Shown: positions 26,145-35,182, counted from the stretch's first letter. The stretch: DNA of 64,000 nt from Paludibacter sp963678465 (GCA_963678465.1 OY782858.1:3038001-3102000); one strand, 5' to 3'. A program made the numbers and translations. The notes: generated by a model from the sequence alone, not told the origin.

Positions 26145-26411
26145 ATGTCCGCTCAAATCATAACCACCGAAGATCTGAAGGAGTTCAAAACCGAACTCCT
26201 TCAGGATATAAAGGATTTGTTGAAAGAACAACAAAACCCTGTAACCAAGAAATGGTTGAAATCCATTGAAGTTCGTAAACTGCTCAACATTTCACCAGGT
26301 ACACTCCAAACCCTCCGTATCAACGGAACATTACCGCATACCAAAATCGGAGGTACCAATTACTACAACTTCACCGATATCGAAAAACTACTATCTAAAA
26401 ACAAATCTTGA
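26145..26411 (+). CDS. Small helix-turn-helix protein (excisionase-like)
   Basis: The 88-aa protein has an N-terminal helix rich in Glu and Lys (coiled-coil like, about 8-30) and a MerR/excisionase-type winged HTH (WLKSIEVRKLLNISPGTLQTLR, then LPHTKIGGTNYYNFTDIEKLL). Proteins of this HTH_17 type in Bacteroidetes elements bind att or operator DNA and assist excision. It lies upstream of the replication-type genes. Confidence 0.85.
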   Translation: MSAQIITTEDLKEFKTELLQDIKDLLKEQQNPVTKKWLKSIEVRKLLNISPGTLQTLRINGTLPHTKIGGTNYYNFTDIEKLLSKNKS

Positions 26412-26433
26412 ATCTTGGCTCTTGAATCTCTTA

Positions 26434-26457
26434 GCCCCCTTTGGGGGTTGGGGGTCA
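26434..26457. repeat. G-rich dispersed repeat (copy 1 of 3)
   Basis: A short hairpin CCCCCTTTGGGGG followed by TTGGGGGTCA. Related copies are at 27407-27445 (variant) and 33412-33434. This motif is familiar from intergenic regions of Bacteroidetes. All three copies are inside the island. Confidence 0.55.
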
Positions 26458-26491
26458 TCAGCACATTACCACATCAACTAATTATCACATC

Positions 26492-27289
26492 ATGAATTAC
26501 ATTCTTCAACTCAGTGGCTTTTTCCAAAAGGTTGCGGTCGACAGTCGCCTCAACCCCACTCACGTCAGTTTATACATGGCCGTATTTCAATTTTGGAATG
26601 CTGGACGGTTCCAGAACCCTGTTTCAATATCCCGCCAGGAGCTAATGCGAATAAGCAAAATCAGTGCAAAAGCAACGTATCACAAGTGTATAAAAGACCT
26701 GCACAACTTCGGTTATATCCAATATTTACCCTCATATAACCCCTTCAAAGGTAGCCTCGTTTACTTGTTCGATTTTCAGTCAAGTGCTAGACTGGTTGTA
26801 GCCCCAGACCGTACTAATATCGAAACAAGCATTGAACAAGCATTAGTACCTTATATAAACAAAGAAAACTTATTAAACACAAATATTGAAAACGAAAGCA
26901 CCCAATCAAAAAATGATATTGTGTTGAAAGTTTCAAAAAACAAGGTAAAAGTCGTTGAAGTAAATGGGGAAAAGATACAGCAAGAACCGAAGATCAACAA
27001 ACACAATTCAAGGGTGCTTATTAGCCCGCCGGATATCGTTGCGGTACAGAACTACTTTCTCGAACAAAAAAGCTCGGAAATCGAAGCGGAAAAGTTTTAC
27101 AATTATTTTCAAAGCAACGGCTGGAAAGTGGGTGGCAAAGCTCCCATGCAGGACTGGCAGGCAGCTGCCCGAAATTGGGTGCTCAACGCACCGGCATTTG
27201 CCAAACCTCAAAAGGTTATGCCAACCGAGCAACCAACACCCGGACAACTCAACACAACCAGCTCAAAGAATTACGCTGAACCCCTTTAA
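26492..27289 (+). CDS. DnaD/phage-replication-like protein
   Basis: The 265-aa protein starts at the ATG at 26492 (MNYILQLSGFFQKVAVDSRL). Its first 110 residues look like a winged-helix region (HVSLYMAVFQFWNAGRF, then SRQELMRISKISAKATYHKCIKDLHNFGYIQYL), with a linker of low complexity and a C-terminal element (EAEKFYNYFQSNGWKVGGKAPMQDW, then QAAARNW). The latter is found in replication proteins of phages and elements, where it contacts the helicase loader or single-stranded DNA. A DnaC-like ATPase follows, which supports a replication role. Confidence 0.75.
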   Translation: MNYILQLSGFFQKVAVDSRLNPTHVSLYMAVFQFWNAGRFQNPVSISRQELMRISKISAKATYHKCIKDLHNFGYIQYLPSYNPFKGSLVYLFDFQSSARLVVAPDRTNIETSIEQALVPYINKENLLNTNIENESTQSKNDIVLKVSKNKVKVVEVNGEKIQQEPKINKHNSRVLISPPDIVAVQNYFLEQKSSEIEAEKFYNYFQSNGWKVGGKAPMQDWQAAARNWVLNAPAFAKPQKVMPTEQPTPGQLNTTSSKNYAEPL

Positions 27290-27406
27290 AAAATAGTCAT
27301 GAGTAAGGATAGAAATTATACTGGTCAATAATTAAACTGGTATTCTTTTTAGTCCTCATAGTCCCCAATGTCCACTAACAACTATACCAAAACCCTCTTT
27401 ACTCCC

Positions 27407-27445
27407 CTTTAGAGCCTGTCCGTCAACCGACGGAGGTTGGGGGTT
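27407..27445. repeat. G-rich dispersed repeat (variant copy 2)
   Basis: Contains TCCCCTTTAGAG, a GTCAACCGAC insertion and GGTTGGGGGTTAATC; related to the copies at 26434 and 33412. Confidence 0.4.
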
Positions 27446-27457
27446 AATCTAAAAAAC

Positions 27458-28063
27458 ATGAACAACCTGTCTATTATTCAGACCAAAGGAAAAGAAATGT
27501 TTGGCGAACATTTTCAAATAATTCCCCAAGATTATGAACCGGTTCATAAATTACTCACGTGGTTTCTGCAAGACGAAACACAAGCCCAACAGTTAGGACT
27601 CAATCTGCATAAAGGCATTTTACTTACCGGTCCTATCGGTTGCGGTAAAACCAGTTTAATGTCCCTGATGCGGATATTAGTACCACCGCCACAGCGGTTT
27701 GGTATCAAATCTTGCCGCGAAATCACTTTCGACTTTATCAAAGATGGATTTGAAACAATTCAACGTTATAGCAGCTATGCTTACAACAACACAACAAATC
27801 CACCGCAACCACACACCCATTGCTTTGATGACCTGGGTGCAGAAAGCACCCTTAAATATTACGGCAATCAATGCAATGTCATGGGCGAAATACTCTTATC
27901 CCGGTACGATCATTTTATCAATAACCACATGATTACACATGCCACCACCAACCTCTCAGCTTCCGAGCTTGAAAGCTATTACGGCAACCGTGTCCGCTCC
28001 CGCATGCGCGAGATGTTCAATCTCATTGCCTTTGACAGTGCTGCCAAAGACAAACGAAAATAA
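27458..28063 (+). CDS. DnaC-like ATPase (helicase loader)
   Basis: The 201-aa protein has a P-loop GPIGCGKTS and a Walker B with HCFDDLG, followed by a sensor segment (THATTNLSASELE) and an arginine-rich YGNRVRSRMREMFNLI end, the layout of DnaC/IstB-type AAA+ loaders. It would load a helicase on the replication origin of the element. The ATG at 27458 gives a better N-terminus than the upstream ATG at 27437, which lies in the repeat. Confidence 0.83.
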   Translation: MNNLSIIQTKGKEMFGEHFQIIPQDYEPVHKLLTWFLQDETQAQQLGLNLHKGILLTGPIGCGKTSLMSLMRILVPPPQRFGIKSCREITFDFIKDGFETIQRYSSYAYNNTTNPPQPHTHCFDDLGAESTLKYYGNQCNVMGEILLSRYDHFINNHMITHATTNLSASELESYYGNRVRSRMREMFNLIAFDSAAKDKRK

Positions 28064-28131
28064 TTTACTGATTATTCAAAACAAATCTATAAATTTGCAT
28101 TTCGTAAAAATTCAATTTAAGCAGTGGTAAT

Positions 28132-29826
28132 ATGACCATAGACGATTTACACAAAACACTTTCTAACGGTGAAGATATTCATACTGAGTTCAAAGAAGCA
28201 AATCTGAAAGTTCCTACGAATTTTTATGATACTGTCGTGTCTTTTTTGAACAGAGAGGGAGGTACAATTGTACTGGGTGCTGATGACAAAGGATCTGTAA
28301 CAGGTATTGACAGCACTTCAGTTGAGCAAATGAAGAAAGATATAGTTACAGCATTAAACAATAAAGATGTCATTAACCCTCCTGTAAACTTTCCACTATA
28401 TCAAATCACAGAGAATGGTAAAACTGTTTTATGTATCAAGATACCTGTAAGCTCACAAATTCATACTCATGGGGGTATTATCTATGATCGTGAGAATGAT
28501 AGCGATATTCGCATTGAAGATGATGCTCGTATTTCTGATTTGTATTTTCGAAAACGTAATTACTTTACCGAAAACGAGATATTCCAACATTTAAGAATAG
28601 AAGATTTAGACGATAATCTTTTTGATAAGGCCAGAACTATCATTCGTTCTGTTGACACCTCTCACCCTTGGATTGCTGCAAGCAATATGACTATCCTTCG
28701 TGACAGTACATTATATCGTAAAGATATGCGTACTGGGGTAGAGGGGTTAACATTGGCTGCTGCACTTATATTCGGAAAAGATGAAACTATTCGTAATCTT
28801 CTTCCTGCATACAAGTTTGATATTATGGTGCGTGTCCAGGACACTGATCGTTGGGACGACAAAATATCACTGCGTACCAATCTGATAGATACTTATTTGC
28901 AGACAATGGATTTTATAAAAAAATCACATGCCCTACCTGAAAAATTTTACCTCGAAGGAGATCAACGAAAGGACTTACGCGAATTAATTTTTAGAGAAAT
29001 AGTCGCAAACGTTATTGTTCACCGTGAATATACCAGTGCTTTCAGTACTGAGATTGTGATTTATAACAATCGTATCGAAATCAGCAATCCAAATAAGCCA
29101 TTGTTTCGTGGGATTATGGCGTTAGATACATTCAGCCCTTTTGCTAAAAACCCAAATATCAGACGATTCTTTTCCGAATTTCGCTGGACTGATGAAATAG
29201 GATCTGGAATAAAGAATGTTTACAAATATCTAAATCTGTATGTAACCGGAAGTAAACCATTGTTTATTGAAGATGATAAATTTAAGACCATTATTCCGTT
29301 GGTTGGTTCGGTGTTAGGTAAAGATAAAGCAACTATTTTATTGGAACTTATTGGATTAGACAAACTTAAACTTACGGACGAAAATATCACTTCTATAGAA
29401 GCATTGGAATTAACACCTGAACTAACTGAAATATCAGACTTAGATGAGTTCTTTTTCAAAAAAGGAGCAAGTTGGATTGAAAAAGGGAGTAAGCACAAAA
29501 ATCTCAGATTCAAGAATATCAACAATTTACCATTCGATTATTTTGTAAAGGGAGCAAGTTGGACTGAAAAAGGGAGTAAGCTAATGGACAAAAGATCCAT
29601 TACTCTTTTAAAGATTTTACTACTTTGTTCAACTCCGCAAAAAATCGAAAATCTGCTGTCGGTTTTGGAATTTAACAGCAGAGACAGATTCCGTGAGCTT
29701 TATCTGACTCCTTTGCGCAATGACGGCTTTATTGAATATACCATAAAAGAAAAACCAAATGCTCCGGACCAACAGTATGCTACTACAGAAAAAGGAAAAC
29801 GATTTTTAGGTGGCTTTGAAATATAA
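28132..29826 (+). CDS. AlbA_2/Schlafen-type ATP-binding protein
   Basis: The 564-aa protein has an N-terminal AlbA_2 domain (about 14-130; HTEFKEAN, FLNREGGTIVLGADDKGSVTG, YFRKRNYFTENE) and a GHKL-like ATP-binding region (about 275-370; FREIVANVIVHREYTS, RIEISNPNKP, DEIGSGIKN). A C-terminal winged-helix part follows. Proteins of this type (COG2865) are thought to be DNA-binding regulators or helicase-related, and occur on mobile elements and in defence islands. Two copies of KGASWxEKGSK (about residues 445 and 475) flank a 20-residue segment, an internal repeat. Function unproven. Confidence 0.8.
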   Translation: MTIDDLHKTLSNGEDIHTEFKEANLKVPTNFYDTVVSFLNREGGTIVLGADDKGSVTGIDSTSVEQMKKDIVTALNNKDVINPPVNFPLYQITENGKTVLCIKIPVSSQIHTHGGIIYDRENDSDIRIEDDARISDLYFRKRNYFTENEIFQHLRIEDLDDNLFDKARTIIRSVDTSHPWIAASNMTILRDSTLYRKDMRTGVEGLTLAAALIFGKDETIRNLLPAYKFDIMVRVQDTDRWDDKISLRTNLIDTYLQTMDFIKKSHALPEKFYLEGDQRKDLRELIFREIVANVIVHREYTSAFSTEIVIYNNRIEISNPNKPLFRGIMALDTFSPFAKNPNIRRFFSEFRWTDEIGSGIKNVYKYLNLYVTGSKPLFIEDDKFKTIIPLVGSVLGKDKATILLELIGLDKLKLTDENITSIEALELTPELTEISDLDEFFFKKGASWIEKGSKHKNLRFKNINNLPFDYFVKGASWTEKGSKLMDKRSITLLKILLLCSTPQKIENLLSVLEFNSRDRFRELYLTPLRNDGFIEYTIKEKPNAPDQQYATTEKGKRFLGGFEI

Positions 29827-29908
29827 AATTCTGAAACGTTTAGGTGATGTTGGTGCAGGTATTACATATCGCTTAATTGGTTCATAGACATTGAATCATA
29901 AACAATAG

Positions 29909-29950
29909 AAATGTTCTATTTCCCTGTCTAAGGGAAATAGAACATTTTCA
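29909..29950 (+). terminator. Terminator after the AlbA_2 gene
   Basis: A perfect 16-bp stem, 29909-29924 with 29932-29947, with a 7-base loop and a short T stretch. Confidence 0.8.
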
Positions 29951-30260
29951 TTTTAAACGGAAAAAGTATTTAATGAGATCCTGCTCACGCAGGTTTAAAC
30001 CGAATAGGTAAATAGGTCTTCGTCATTCCGCCACTTTGTTCGCAAAAACATAGCCCCAAGGGTAAAACAAGCAGCCTGAAAAAAATCTCCAGACTTCGCT
30101 ACGCTTCAGCTAGTATTTTTTCGGCTGCCCTTGTGGCTACCGCTTCCACACTCATTCCTGCGCTCCGGTAGGTGCTCGTCGTGGCGTGTTAGCTTGTTTT
30201 GTTCACCACGTTCTGTCATTCCTCAGTCGTGGCTGCTCCTGCCCCCAAAACCCCAATAGG

Positions 30261-31802
30261 TGGGGTGTAAAAAATATACATTAATGTAATAATATATTCG
30301 TTCCTTTTATTTATATTTGCAGAAAAAATATACTTATGGAAACAACTGATTGGAAAGCAAAATCAATTCAACGGTCAAAGGATAACAAACAGCTGAAAAA
30401 GAAAATAAAGGAATTGATTATTAGCAGAGATGAATGGAAAGTGAAATCAATTTCCCATAAATTAAGAGCAGATAAATTAGAATCTGATTTAAAAAAAGTG
30501 AAAGACAAATTGAACGGAATAATAAGTCAATAATATCCATAAAAGAACGTCCTAAACATCACACTTATTCTACTACTATTATTCAAATGGCAATAATGCT
30601 AATTAATTGTAGTGGAGTTAGTTTCCGATCGGTGAGTAAGATATTTTTTATCATGAATATTAGTTTTAATTTAAATTTGAGAGTACCATCACATGTTACA
30701 GTTCTGAATTGGGTTAAGAAGCAGGGTATTGCCAATTTTAGAGATAAAGACTTTTATACTAATGAAAAATGGATTTTAATTATAGATGAAAGCATTCAGT
30801 TTGGCAATAAGAAGTTATTGGCAATAATGGCAGTGCCGGCAAGCAAACAGAATCTGGGTAGAGCGCTGACGTATAAAGATTTAGTTCCGGTTGTTCTAAA
30901 GAGTTCGGAATCCTGGAAAGCAAATGATATTGAATCGGAAATAAAAAGTTGTATTGATATAGACCAGATACTTTATGTTTTATCTGATAATGGGAACAAC
31001 CTAAAAAGCACATACAGTCAATTGGGATTAAAACATATAGAGGATGTTGGTCATAAATTTTCATGGATAATCAAAGAGACCTTAGAAAAACAAGACGATT
31101 TTGAGTCCTACACTAAGCAGCTTTCCGGAATGAGAGGCAGATTGTCTATGAGCAAATTTGCACATATTATACCACCAAATCAACGTATTGTAAGCCGATT
31201 TATGAATCTAACACCGTTGTTTAACTGGGGAAGTAAAATGATTAATCTGCTTGAAAACAATCAATTAAGCGACGATGAACGTGAAAAGGTTGCATTTGTA
31301 AATAATTATAGCGAGTTAATTCAACAAACAACTTCAATACTTGGAACTCTAAATAAGATACAACAATTACTTAAAAACAAAGGATTCAACAAACAAACTA
31401 TGAATCAGTCCCTTAAGTTATTAGAGAACCACAACGATGAAAGAAGTGTAAAAATTAGAGAAAAAGTTTGCCAATACTTTCACGAAACAATTCAAAAAAT
31501 GGAACAAGAAGCAACGATTCTTTGTAGTTCAGACATTATTGAATCCTGCTTTGGAAAATATAAAAGTATAGTCAAAGAAAATAAAACTGTTGGTATTACA
31601 GACCTTTGTTTATGTATCTCTTGTTTGATAGGTGAATCTGATTTTGAGCAAACAAAACAAACAATGACAAAAATAAAGATATCTGAAATTAAGGAGTGGA
31701 AAGATAAAAATATTGGAATAACATTATACCAGAAAAGAAATACGTTATATAAAAAGACGGGGTGAAGTTATTATTTTAAAAACTGAAATTTTTTATACCC
31801 CA
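30261..31802 (+). mobile_element. Insertion sequence, 1,542 bp, with 9-bp target duplication
   Basis: The ends are inverted repeats TGGGGT(G/A)TAAAAAAT at 30261 and ending 31802 (15 of 17 bases match). The direct repeat CCCAATAGG is at 30252-30260 and 31803-31811. The coding content is orfA (30336-30533) and orfB (30587-31765) in different frames, probably joined by -1 frameshifting. I cannot name the IS family. It lies within the non-coding module between 29989 and 32428. Confidence 0.85.
30336..31765 (+). CDS. IS transposase, OrfA/OrfB expressed by -1 frameshift
   Basis: OrfA is a 65-aa coiled-coil-like protein (many Lys, Glu) ending at 30533. In the -1 frame, the codons from 30497 run open through to orfB (KERPKHHTYSTTIIQMAIML...). 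The shift would happen on seven A at 30491-30497 (A AAA AAA G), giving a fused protein of about 476 aa. OrfB alone (30587-31765, 392 aa) has DDE-type residues: Asp in ILIIDES, Asp in YVLSDNG and Glu in DIIESCFGK. Downstream of the slip site I did not look for a pseudoknot. Orf B starts with ATG and might also be made on its own. Confidence 0.8.
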
Positions 31803-31811
31803 CCCAATAGG

Positions 31812-32890
31812 GTTTTATTTTATTTGTAAGTTGGGGGCAGCCGCCACTTAGAGTTTTGCTCGCCTGCGGTCGCTCGTGCTGTTATGGTTTGTCACATTTT
31901 TTGCTGCTCACTTTTCCATGTTGGCATAGCCGTGTTCATTCAGTCATTTCGTTCATTTTATTTCTCTCCATTCCTTCTTTCACACCGCTATCGCCAACCG
32001 CGCGCAAGAGTTGTCTTTCGTTCTCTCATTCCGTTCCATTTCGCTCCATTTCACTTTCAGGGGCTATGTTTTTCCCACCCTGCATATCCATGTGGTTGCA
32101 GCATTGTTCCGTTTCACTCCACAAAGCTTCACCACCCCACACATAACCCCTTTTCGTTCATTATGCTTCATTTCTCTACATTCGTTCTCTTCTTACAGCC
32201 CTTGCCTTTTCCACCGCACCGTTCGGGCAAAAAAATCCGCCAAACCAGCTGCCGGCAGCACCCGTCCACAGCGCCCTGCGCTATCCGTGTCCGGGGCACT
32301 CGCTCCACTCGCATAGGCTCGCACACAACGCACAGGCTGAATACTTCGTTCCGTTACTCTCCACTTGCATTTCAGCCTTGCTATCCACACACGCTCAGGG
32401 CTGTTTTACCTATTCGGCTTAAACCTGCTTCTCCCACACCAACCCCCGACCACCCACCCCTGAATATTTTGCAGTTGCAGTTTTTTAAGCCCTTCGGGCA
32501 GATTCTAACACAATCAGAAATACAACAACAAATGCAGTTTAAAATACAAACCTTAAAATCTCAATACTCATTTTCCAGTCTTTATTCTTGACTCTTGGTT
32601 CTAAAATCTAATATAAAAAGCATAATACGTTTTCCTCCAAAAAAAATGAATATACAAAGATAGCCGTTTCGCTTACCGTCAGTAAAGGTCAAGCCCTACG
32701 GGTTTTTGTCACAATCTCCACACCTCGTTTCACTTCGGGTAGTATTCTGACAAAAAACCTTGACAGCCGCCGCTTCTCTGGCTGTTTGAAGAGTATATCC
32801 TTTTTTTCTTCTTTTTCTTTCTCTTTTCTGGGGGTAAAAATTATTTGCAGGGGCAGTAGCTCTTGTATTCACCCTTTAATCGTTTGGCTC
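31812..32890. other. Non-coding stretch, GC-rich then AT-rich
   Basis: The first 600 bases are the right part of the inverted-repeat module. Overlapping open frames here (31856-32146, 31884-32591, 32011-32316) have biased, low-complexity translations rich in Ser, Phe, His and Pro, and do not look real. Around 32690-32755 an imperfect hairpin pairs TCAAG...GGTTTTTGTCA with TGACAAAAAACCTTGA. I see no gene before 32891. Confidence 0.5.
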
Positions 32891-33307
32891 ATGTGTACCT
32901 TTATTTTGAAGTCTTACAACCAGAAAGAAGAAATCCGAAAACCTCATTTCTTTATCCTCAACAAAGGAAATAATAGCGGAAAACCGCTCACTGTTCCATG
33001 TCCAAATTGCTTTGTAATTCAGTTTCAATGCGAAGCAGAAAAGGAACAGGTTTACTGGCTATTGTATAGCCTTTGGCAGTCAAAAGCTTTTTATCCTTAT
33101 TTGCGGGGTTCGGTCATTCCGTTTATTGTGCTTCGGGATATTAAAGAATGCGTTGCGGATGGGTTGGAAAAAGCAGAAGCAAATCTGACTCAGTTTCAAA
33201 AAGCCGTGGAAGCTTTGCGCAGCCTAGAAGAAATGGAAAAGAAGTTCAGACAAAATCTGAAGCTGGTTCAGGATGCAAAGCGTATGCTTTTTTATAAGTA
33301 TCTGTAA
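32891..33307 (+). CDS. Conserved Bacteroidetes mobile-element protein (DUF6943-like)
   Basis: The 138-aa protein contains KPHFFILNKGNNSGKPL then PCPNCFVIQF, YWLLYSLWQSKAFYPYLRGS and VIPFIVL, and ends with a long helix (AEANLTQFQKAVEALRSLEE...). The sequence strongly resembles proteins found beside mobile elements in Bacteroides, a family I recall as DUF6943; the number is from memory. The two Cys in PCPNC could bind a metal. I choose the ATG at 32891, since an earlier in-frame start (32786) would add a Phe/Ser-rich segment. Function unknown. Confidence 0.65.
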   Translation: MCTFILKSYNQKEEIRKPHFFILNKGNNSGKPLTVPCPNCFVIQFQCEAEKEQVYWLLYSLWQSKAFYPYLRGSVIPFIVLRDIKECVADGLEKAEANLTQFQKAVEALRSLEEMEKKFRQNLKLVQDAKRMLFYKYL

Positions 33308-33315
33308 AGTCTAGG

Positions 33316-33344
33316 TATAAAAAAAGCCTCCCCGCCGGGAGGCT
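33316..33344 (-). terminator. Terminator of the minus-strand small operon
   Basis: AGCCTCCC (33325-33332) pairs with GGGAGGCT (33337-33344); the T-run belongs to the minus strand (seven A upstream on plus), so it ends the operon 34656-33432. Confidence 0.75.
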
Positions 33345-33411
33345 AAACTACTGAAAAGGTTACCACACCATAAAAACAGTAGATATTTTTTTTCAATGAG
33401 TTGTCTTGAGT

Positions 33412-33434
33412 CCCCTTTAGGGGGTTGGGGGTCA
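33412..33434. repeat. G-rich dispersed repeat (copy 3)
   Basis: CCCCTTTAGGGGGTTGGGGGTCA; compare 26434-26457. It overlaps the last codons of the 62-aa gene. Confidence 0.55.
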
Positions 33435-33620
33435 TTTTTTTCTTTTAATAAGTCTTTTCAAAACTAACGAAACTCCGAAACTGACAACAGCACCAACGAC
33501 GGCCAAGATCACCGTTCTTACCAAATCTTCAACAAACACATTGCTGAAGATCGAAAGAAACATGCCTCCGCAAGTTCCGGCATATACCTGCCCGTCGTGG
33601 TTTGGTTCTGGAAGTTTCAT
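33432..33620 (-). CDS. Small membrane protein, 62 aa
   Basis: One strongly hydrophobic helix (about residues 35-55, TVILAVVGAVVSFGVSLVL) precedes a basic tail (KRLIKRKK). The size and basic C-terminus are like holin or holin-like proteins, but that is inference. The start codon overlaps the stop of the upstream gene (TAATG), so the two are translationally coupled. Confidence 0.6.
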   Translation of the reverse strand: MKLPEPNHDGQVYAGTCGGMFLSIFSNVFVEDLVRTVILAVVGAVVSFGVSLVLKRLIKRKK

Positions 33621-33889
33621 TACTGACCGTCTTTAGCATTCGTATCAACTGCAGTTTGACTAACTGCTGTCATTACTCCACCAGCCAGAGCAACATAGCC
33701 GGCAATACTTACCAGGGCAGCCGGTACCGCAACAGGTGCCGCCAAAATAGCCCCACCGATAGCAGCCAATGCTAACCCGATTGCCCGAAGCGTTTTAAAA
33801 AACTTCGGAGTCGGTGCTTTGACACGTTCTACAACACTCATGTTGTTCGGATCTGTAGTTGTTGCGGTTGCATTTTTATCTGTATTCAT
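33620..33889 (-). CDS. Small membrane protein, 89 aa
   Basis: A polar N-terminus is followed by two hydrophobic helices rich in Ala and Gly (about 35-52 and 55-75, AIGLALAAIGGAILAAPVAV). The protein is coupled to the 62-aa gene and lies 17 bases downstream of the 249-aa gene. I cannot assign a function; a pore-forming role is possible. Confidence 0.6.
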   Translation of the reverse strand: MNTDKNATATTTDPNNMSVVERVKAPTPKFFKTLRAIGLALAAIGGAILAAPVAVPAALVSIAGYVALAGGVMTAVSQTAVDTNAKDGQ

Positions 33890-33906
33890 AAACAGCGTTT
33901 TTTTGA

Positions 33907-34656
33907 TTATTCAATACCAACAATAGCCAACACGTTGTACAAGTTGTTATTCAAAGAATAATCTGCATTGTTTACCGATTGCACAAAGTCAATCGATAAC
34001 AGATAAATGTGAGTCCCTTCGACTGCCGGAGCAGCTGCCAGTTTCAACGAAACAGCTTGTACAGCTGCGTCCGTTGCGATACGCACTGGAGCGGAAACAG
34101 TCATTTCCGACTCACCCGTCAGAAAGTTGATACTTGCAAATCCGCTTTTCAAAACGACATGAGACGCACCACTGGGTAAGCTAATGTCATTTTGTGGATT
34201 CAAAGCATCAATCTTGATTTCGCCTGTTGCTGCATCCACCGAAAAAGGTGTATACAACACAGCTCCTAAAACTGCTTTTTCATTGAAGTTAAAACCATTC
34301 AAAAGCGCTTTGGCTTCATCTTTGACCATTCCTTCAGCTGCACTTCGTTCTCCTCTGGCATTGGCTTCATCCATGTTCTTGATTTGCGCCATCATTTGAG
34401 TCAAACGAGCTGTTACACGACCATCAGATGCATTCTTCCCCAACGCACGAACCGAGTCACGTAACAGCTTCCCTGCAGAAGCTGCATTGGCAAACTCTGC
34501 ACCATTTTCACGTGTACGGGCAAATCCCGGATCATTCGCAATTCGGGAAGCATCAACTCCACCCTTTTCCCGGGCCAGGTAACCATCTTTCGATTTGTAG
34601 AAGGTAATTCCACCGATGGTTCCTTTTAGTTTCAAAATACTTTTTTGTTGTGCCAT
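33907..34656 (-). CDS. Conserved hypothetical protein of Bacteroidetes mobile elements, 249 aa
   Basis: The opening KLKGTIGGITFYKSKDGYLA and REKGGVDASRIANDPGFART, followed by ENGAEFANAASAGKLLR, matches a widespread uncharacterised family of about 250 residues that I have seen beside small membrane proteins and integrases in this phylum. A helix-rich first half and a beta-rich second half are visible. There is no signal peptide. The repeated presence of such a protein with a muramidase and holin-like genes suggests a structural or release function, which is speculation. Confidence 0.75.
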   Translation of the reverse strand: MAQQKSILKLKGTIGGITFYKSKDGYLAREKGGVDASRIANDPGFARTRENGAEFANAASAGKLLRDSVRALGKNASDGRVTARLTQMMAQIKNMDEANARGERSAAEGMVKDEAKALLNGFNFNEKAVLGAVLYTPFSVDAATGEIKIDALNPQNDISLPSGASHVVLKSGFASINFLTGESEMTVSAPVRIATDAAVQAVSLKLAAAPAVEGTHIYLLSIDFVQSVNNADYSLNNNLYNVLAIVGIE

Positions 34657-34812
34657 AATTCAAAAATTTAAAATTATTGCAACAAATATATATCACGAAA
34701 CCATTACCCGGAATCTATGCGCTTCCGTTAAATGCTATTCCAGCCATTTTTTCCACAAACGGAAGAAATATCAAATAAATAATTGTAATTTTGCCCCATT
34801 AAGAGCCGTCTG

Positions 34813-35010
34813 ATGGAAGCAAAACGTATTTGCATATACCCGAAGGATGTACAACGAATAACCGGCAAGAGCGAACGTTATGGAAGGACTCTGCTAACGC
34901 AGATTAAACAGCATTTTCAAAAAGAAGATCACCAGCTCGTCAGCATTGATGAATTCTGCCAATACACTGGACTAAAAGCCGAACAAGTATATCCTCTCAT
35001 TCTCGGATAA
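34813..35010 (+). CDS. Small HTH-like regulator
   Basis: The 65-aa protein has a basic start (MEAKRICIYPKDVQRITGKS), a probable HTH (ERYGRTLLTQIKQHFQKEDH) and a second short helix-turn unit (LVSIDEFCQYTGLKAEQVYPLI). Size and location just inside the right end fit an excisionase or a master regulator. It is divergent from the 249-aa gene operon, which would share the 157-base intergenic region. Confidence 0.7.
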   Translation: MEAKRICIYPKDVQRITGKSERYGRTLLTQIKQHFQKEDHQLVSIDEFCQYTGLKAEQVYPLILG

Positions 35011-35182
35011 CTAATAAATAAAGCATACCAAAGGTTAGTTATCTCCCTACATAATATATTTGAACCACACTAAAAAATAGTACTCATTACTTTGTAATCT
35101 CGTCAAAATTAAGTACTTTTGCATACACGATTTTTCAATTGAAAAGTTGCTTTTTATAAGTGAAAATTTGCGGGTGAAAAAT

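Larger units (their letters stand above)
29989..32428. repeat. Inverted-repeat-bounded GC-rich non-coding module (interrupted by an IS)
   Basis: A 24-bp sequence at 29989-30012 reappears inverted at 32405-32428 with one mismatch. Removing the IS (30261-31802 with its 9-bp duplication) leaves about 890 bases of sequence that is richer in G+C than the surroundings and has CTGCCCCCAA (30240-30249) and TTGGGGGCAG (31831-31840) in inverted order around the IS site. I see no reliable gene in it. Typical of Bacteroidetes mobile elements are stretches such as GCTCGTCGTGGCGTGTTAGC, but the role (oriT, origin, structured RNA) is not readable. Confidence 0.6.

Noticed and set aside
31856..32591. Overlapping plus-strand frames in the GC-rich module
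   Set aside because: Three frames are open at once, and the translations are biased in Ser, Phe, His and Pro; it looks like a non-coding segment.
25535..34656. Mobile core considered as an intact prophage because of the muramidase
   Set aside because: There are no capsid, portal, terminase or tail genes.
24315..35010. Mobile core considered as a complete conjugative transposon because of RteC
   Set aside because: No relaxase, coupling ATPase or tra genes are found, and RteA/RteB are absent.
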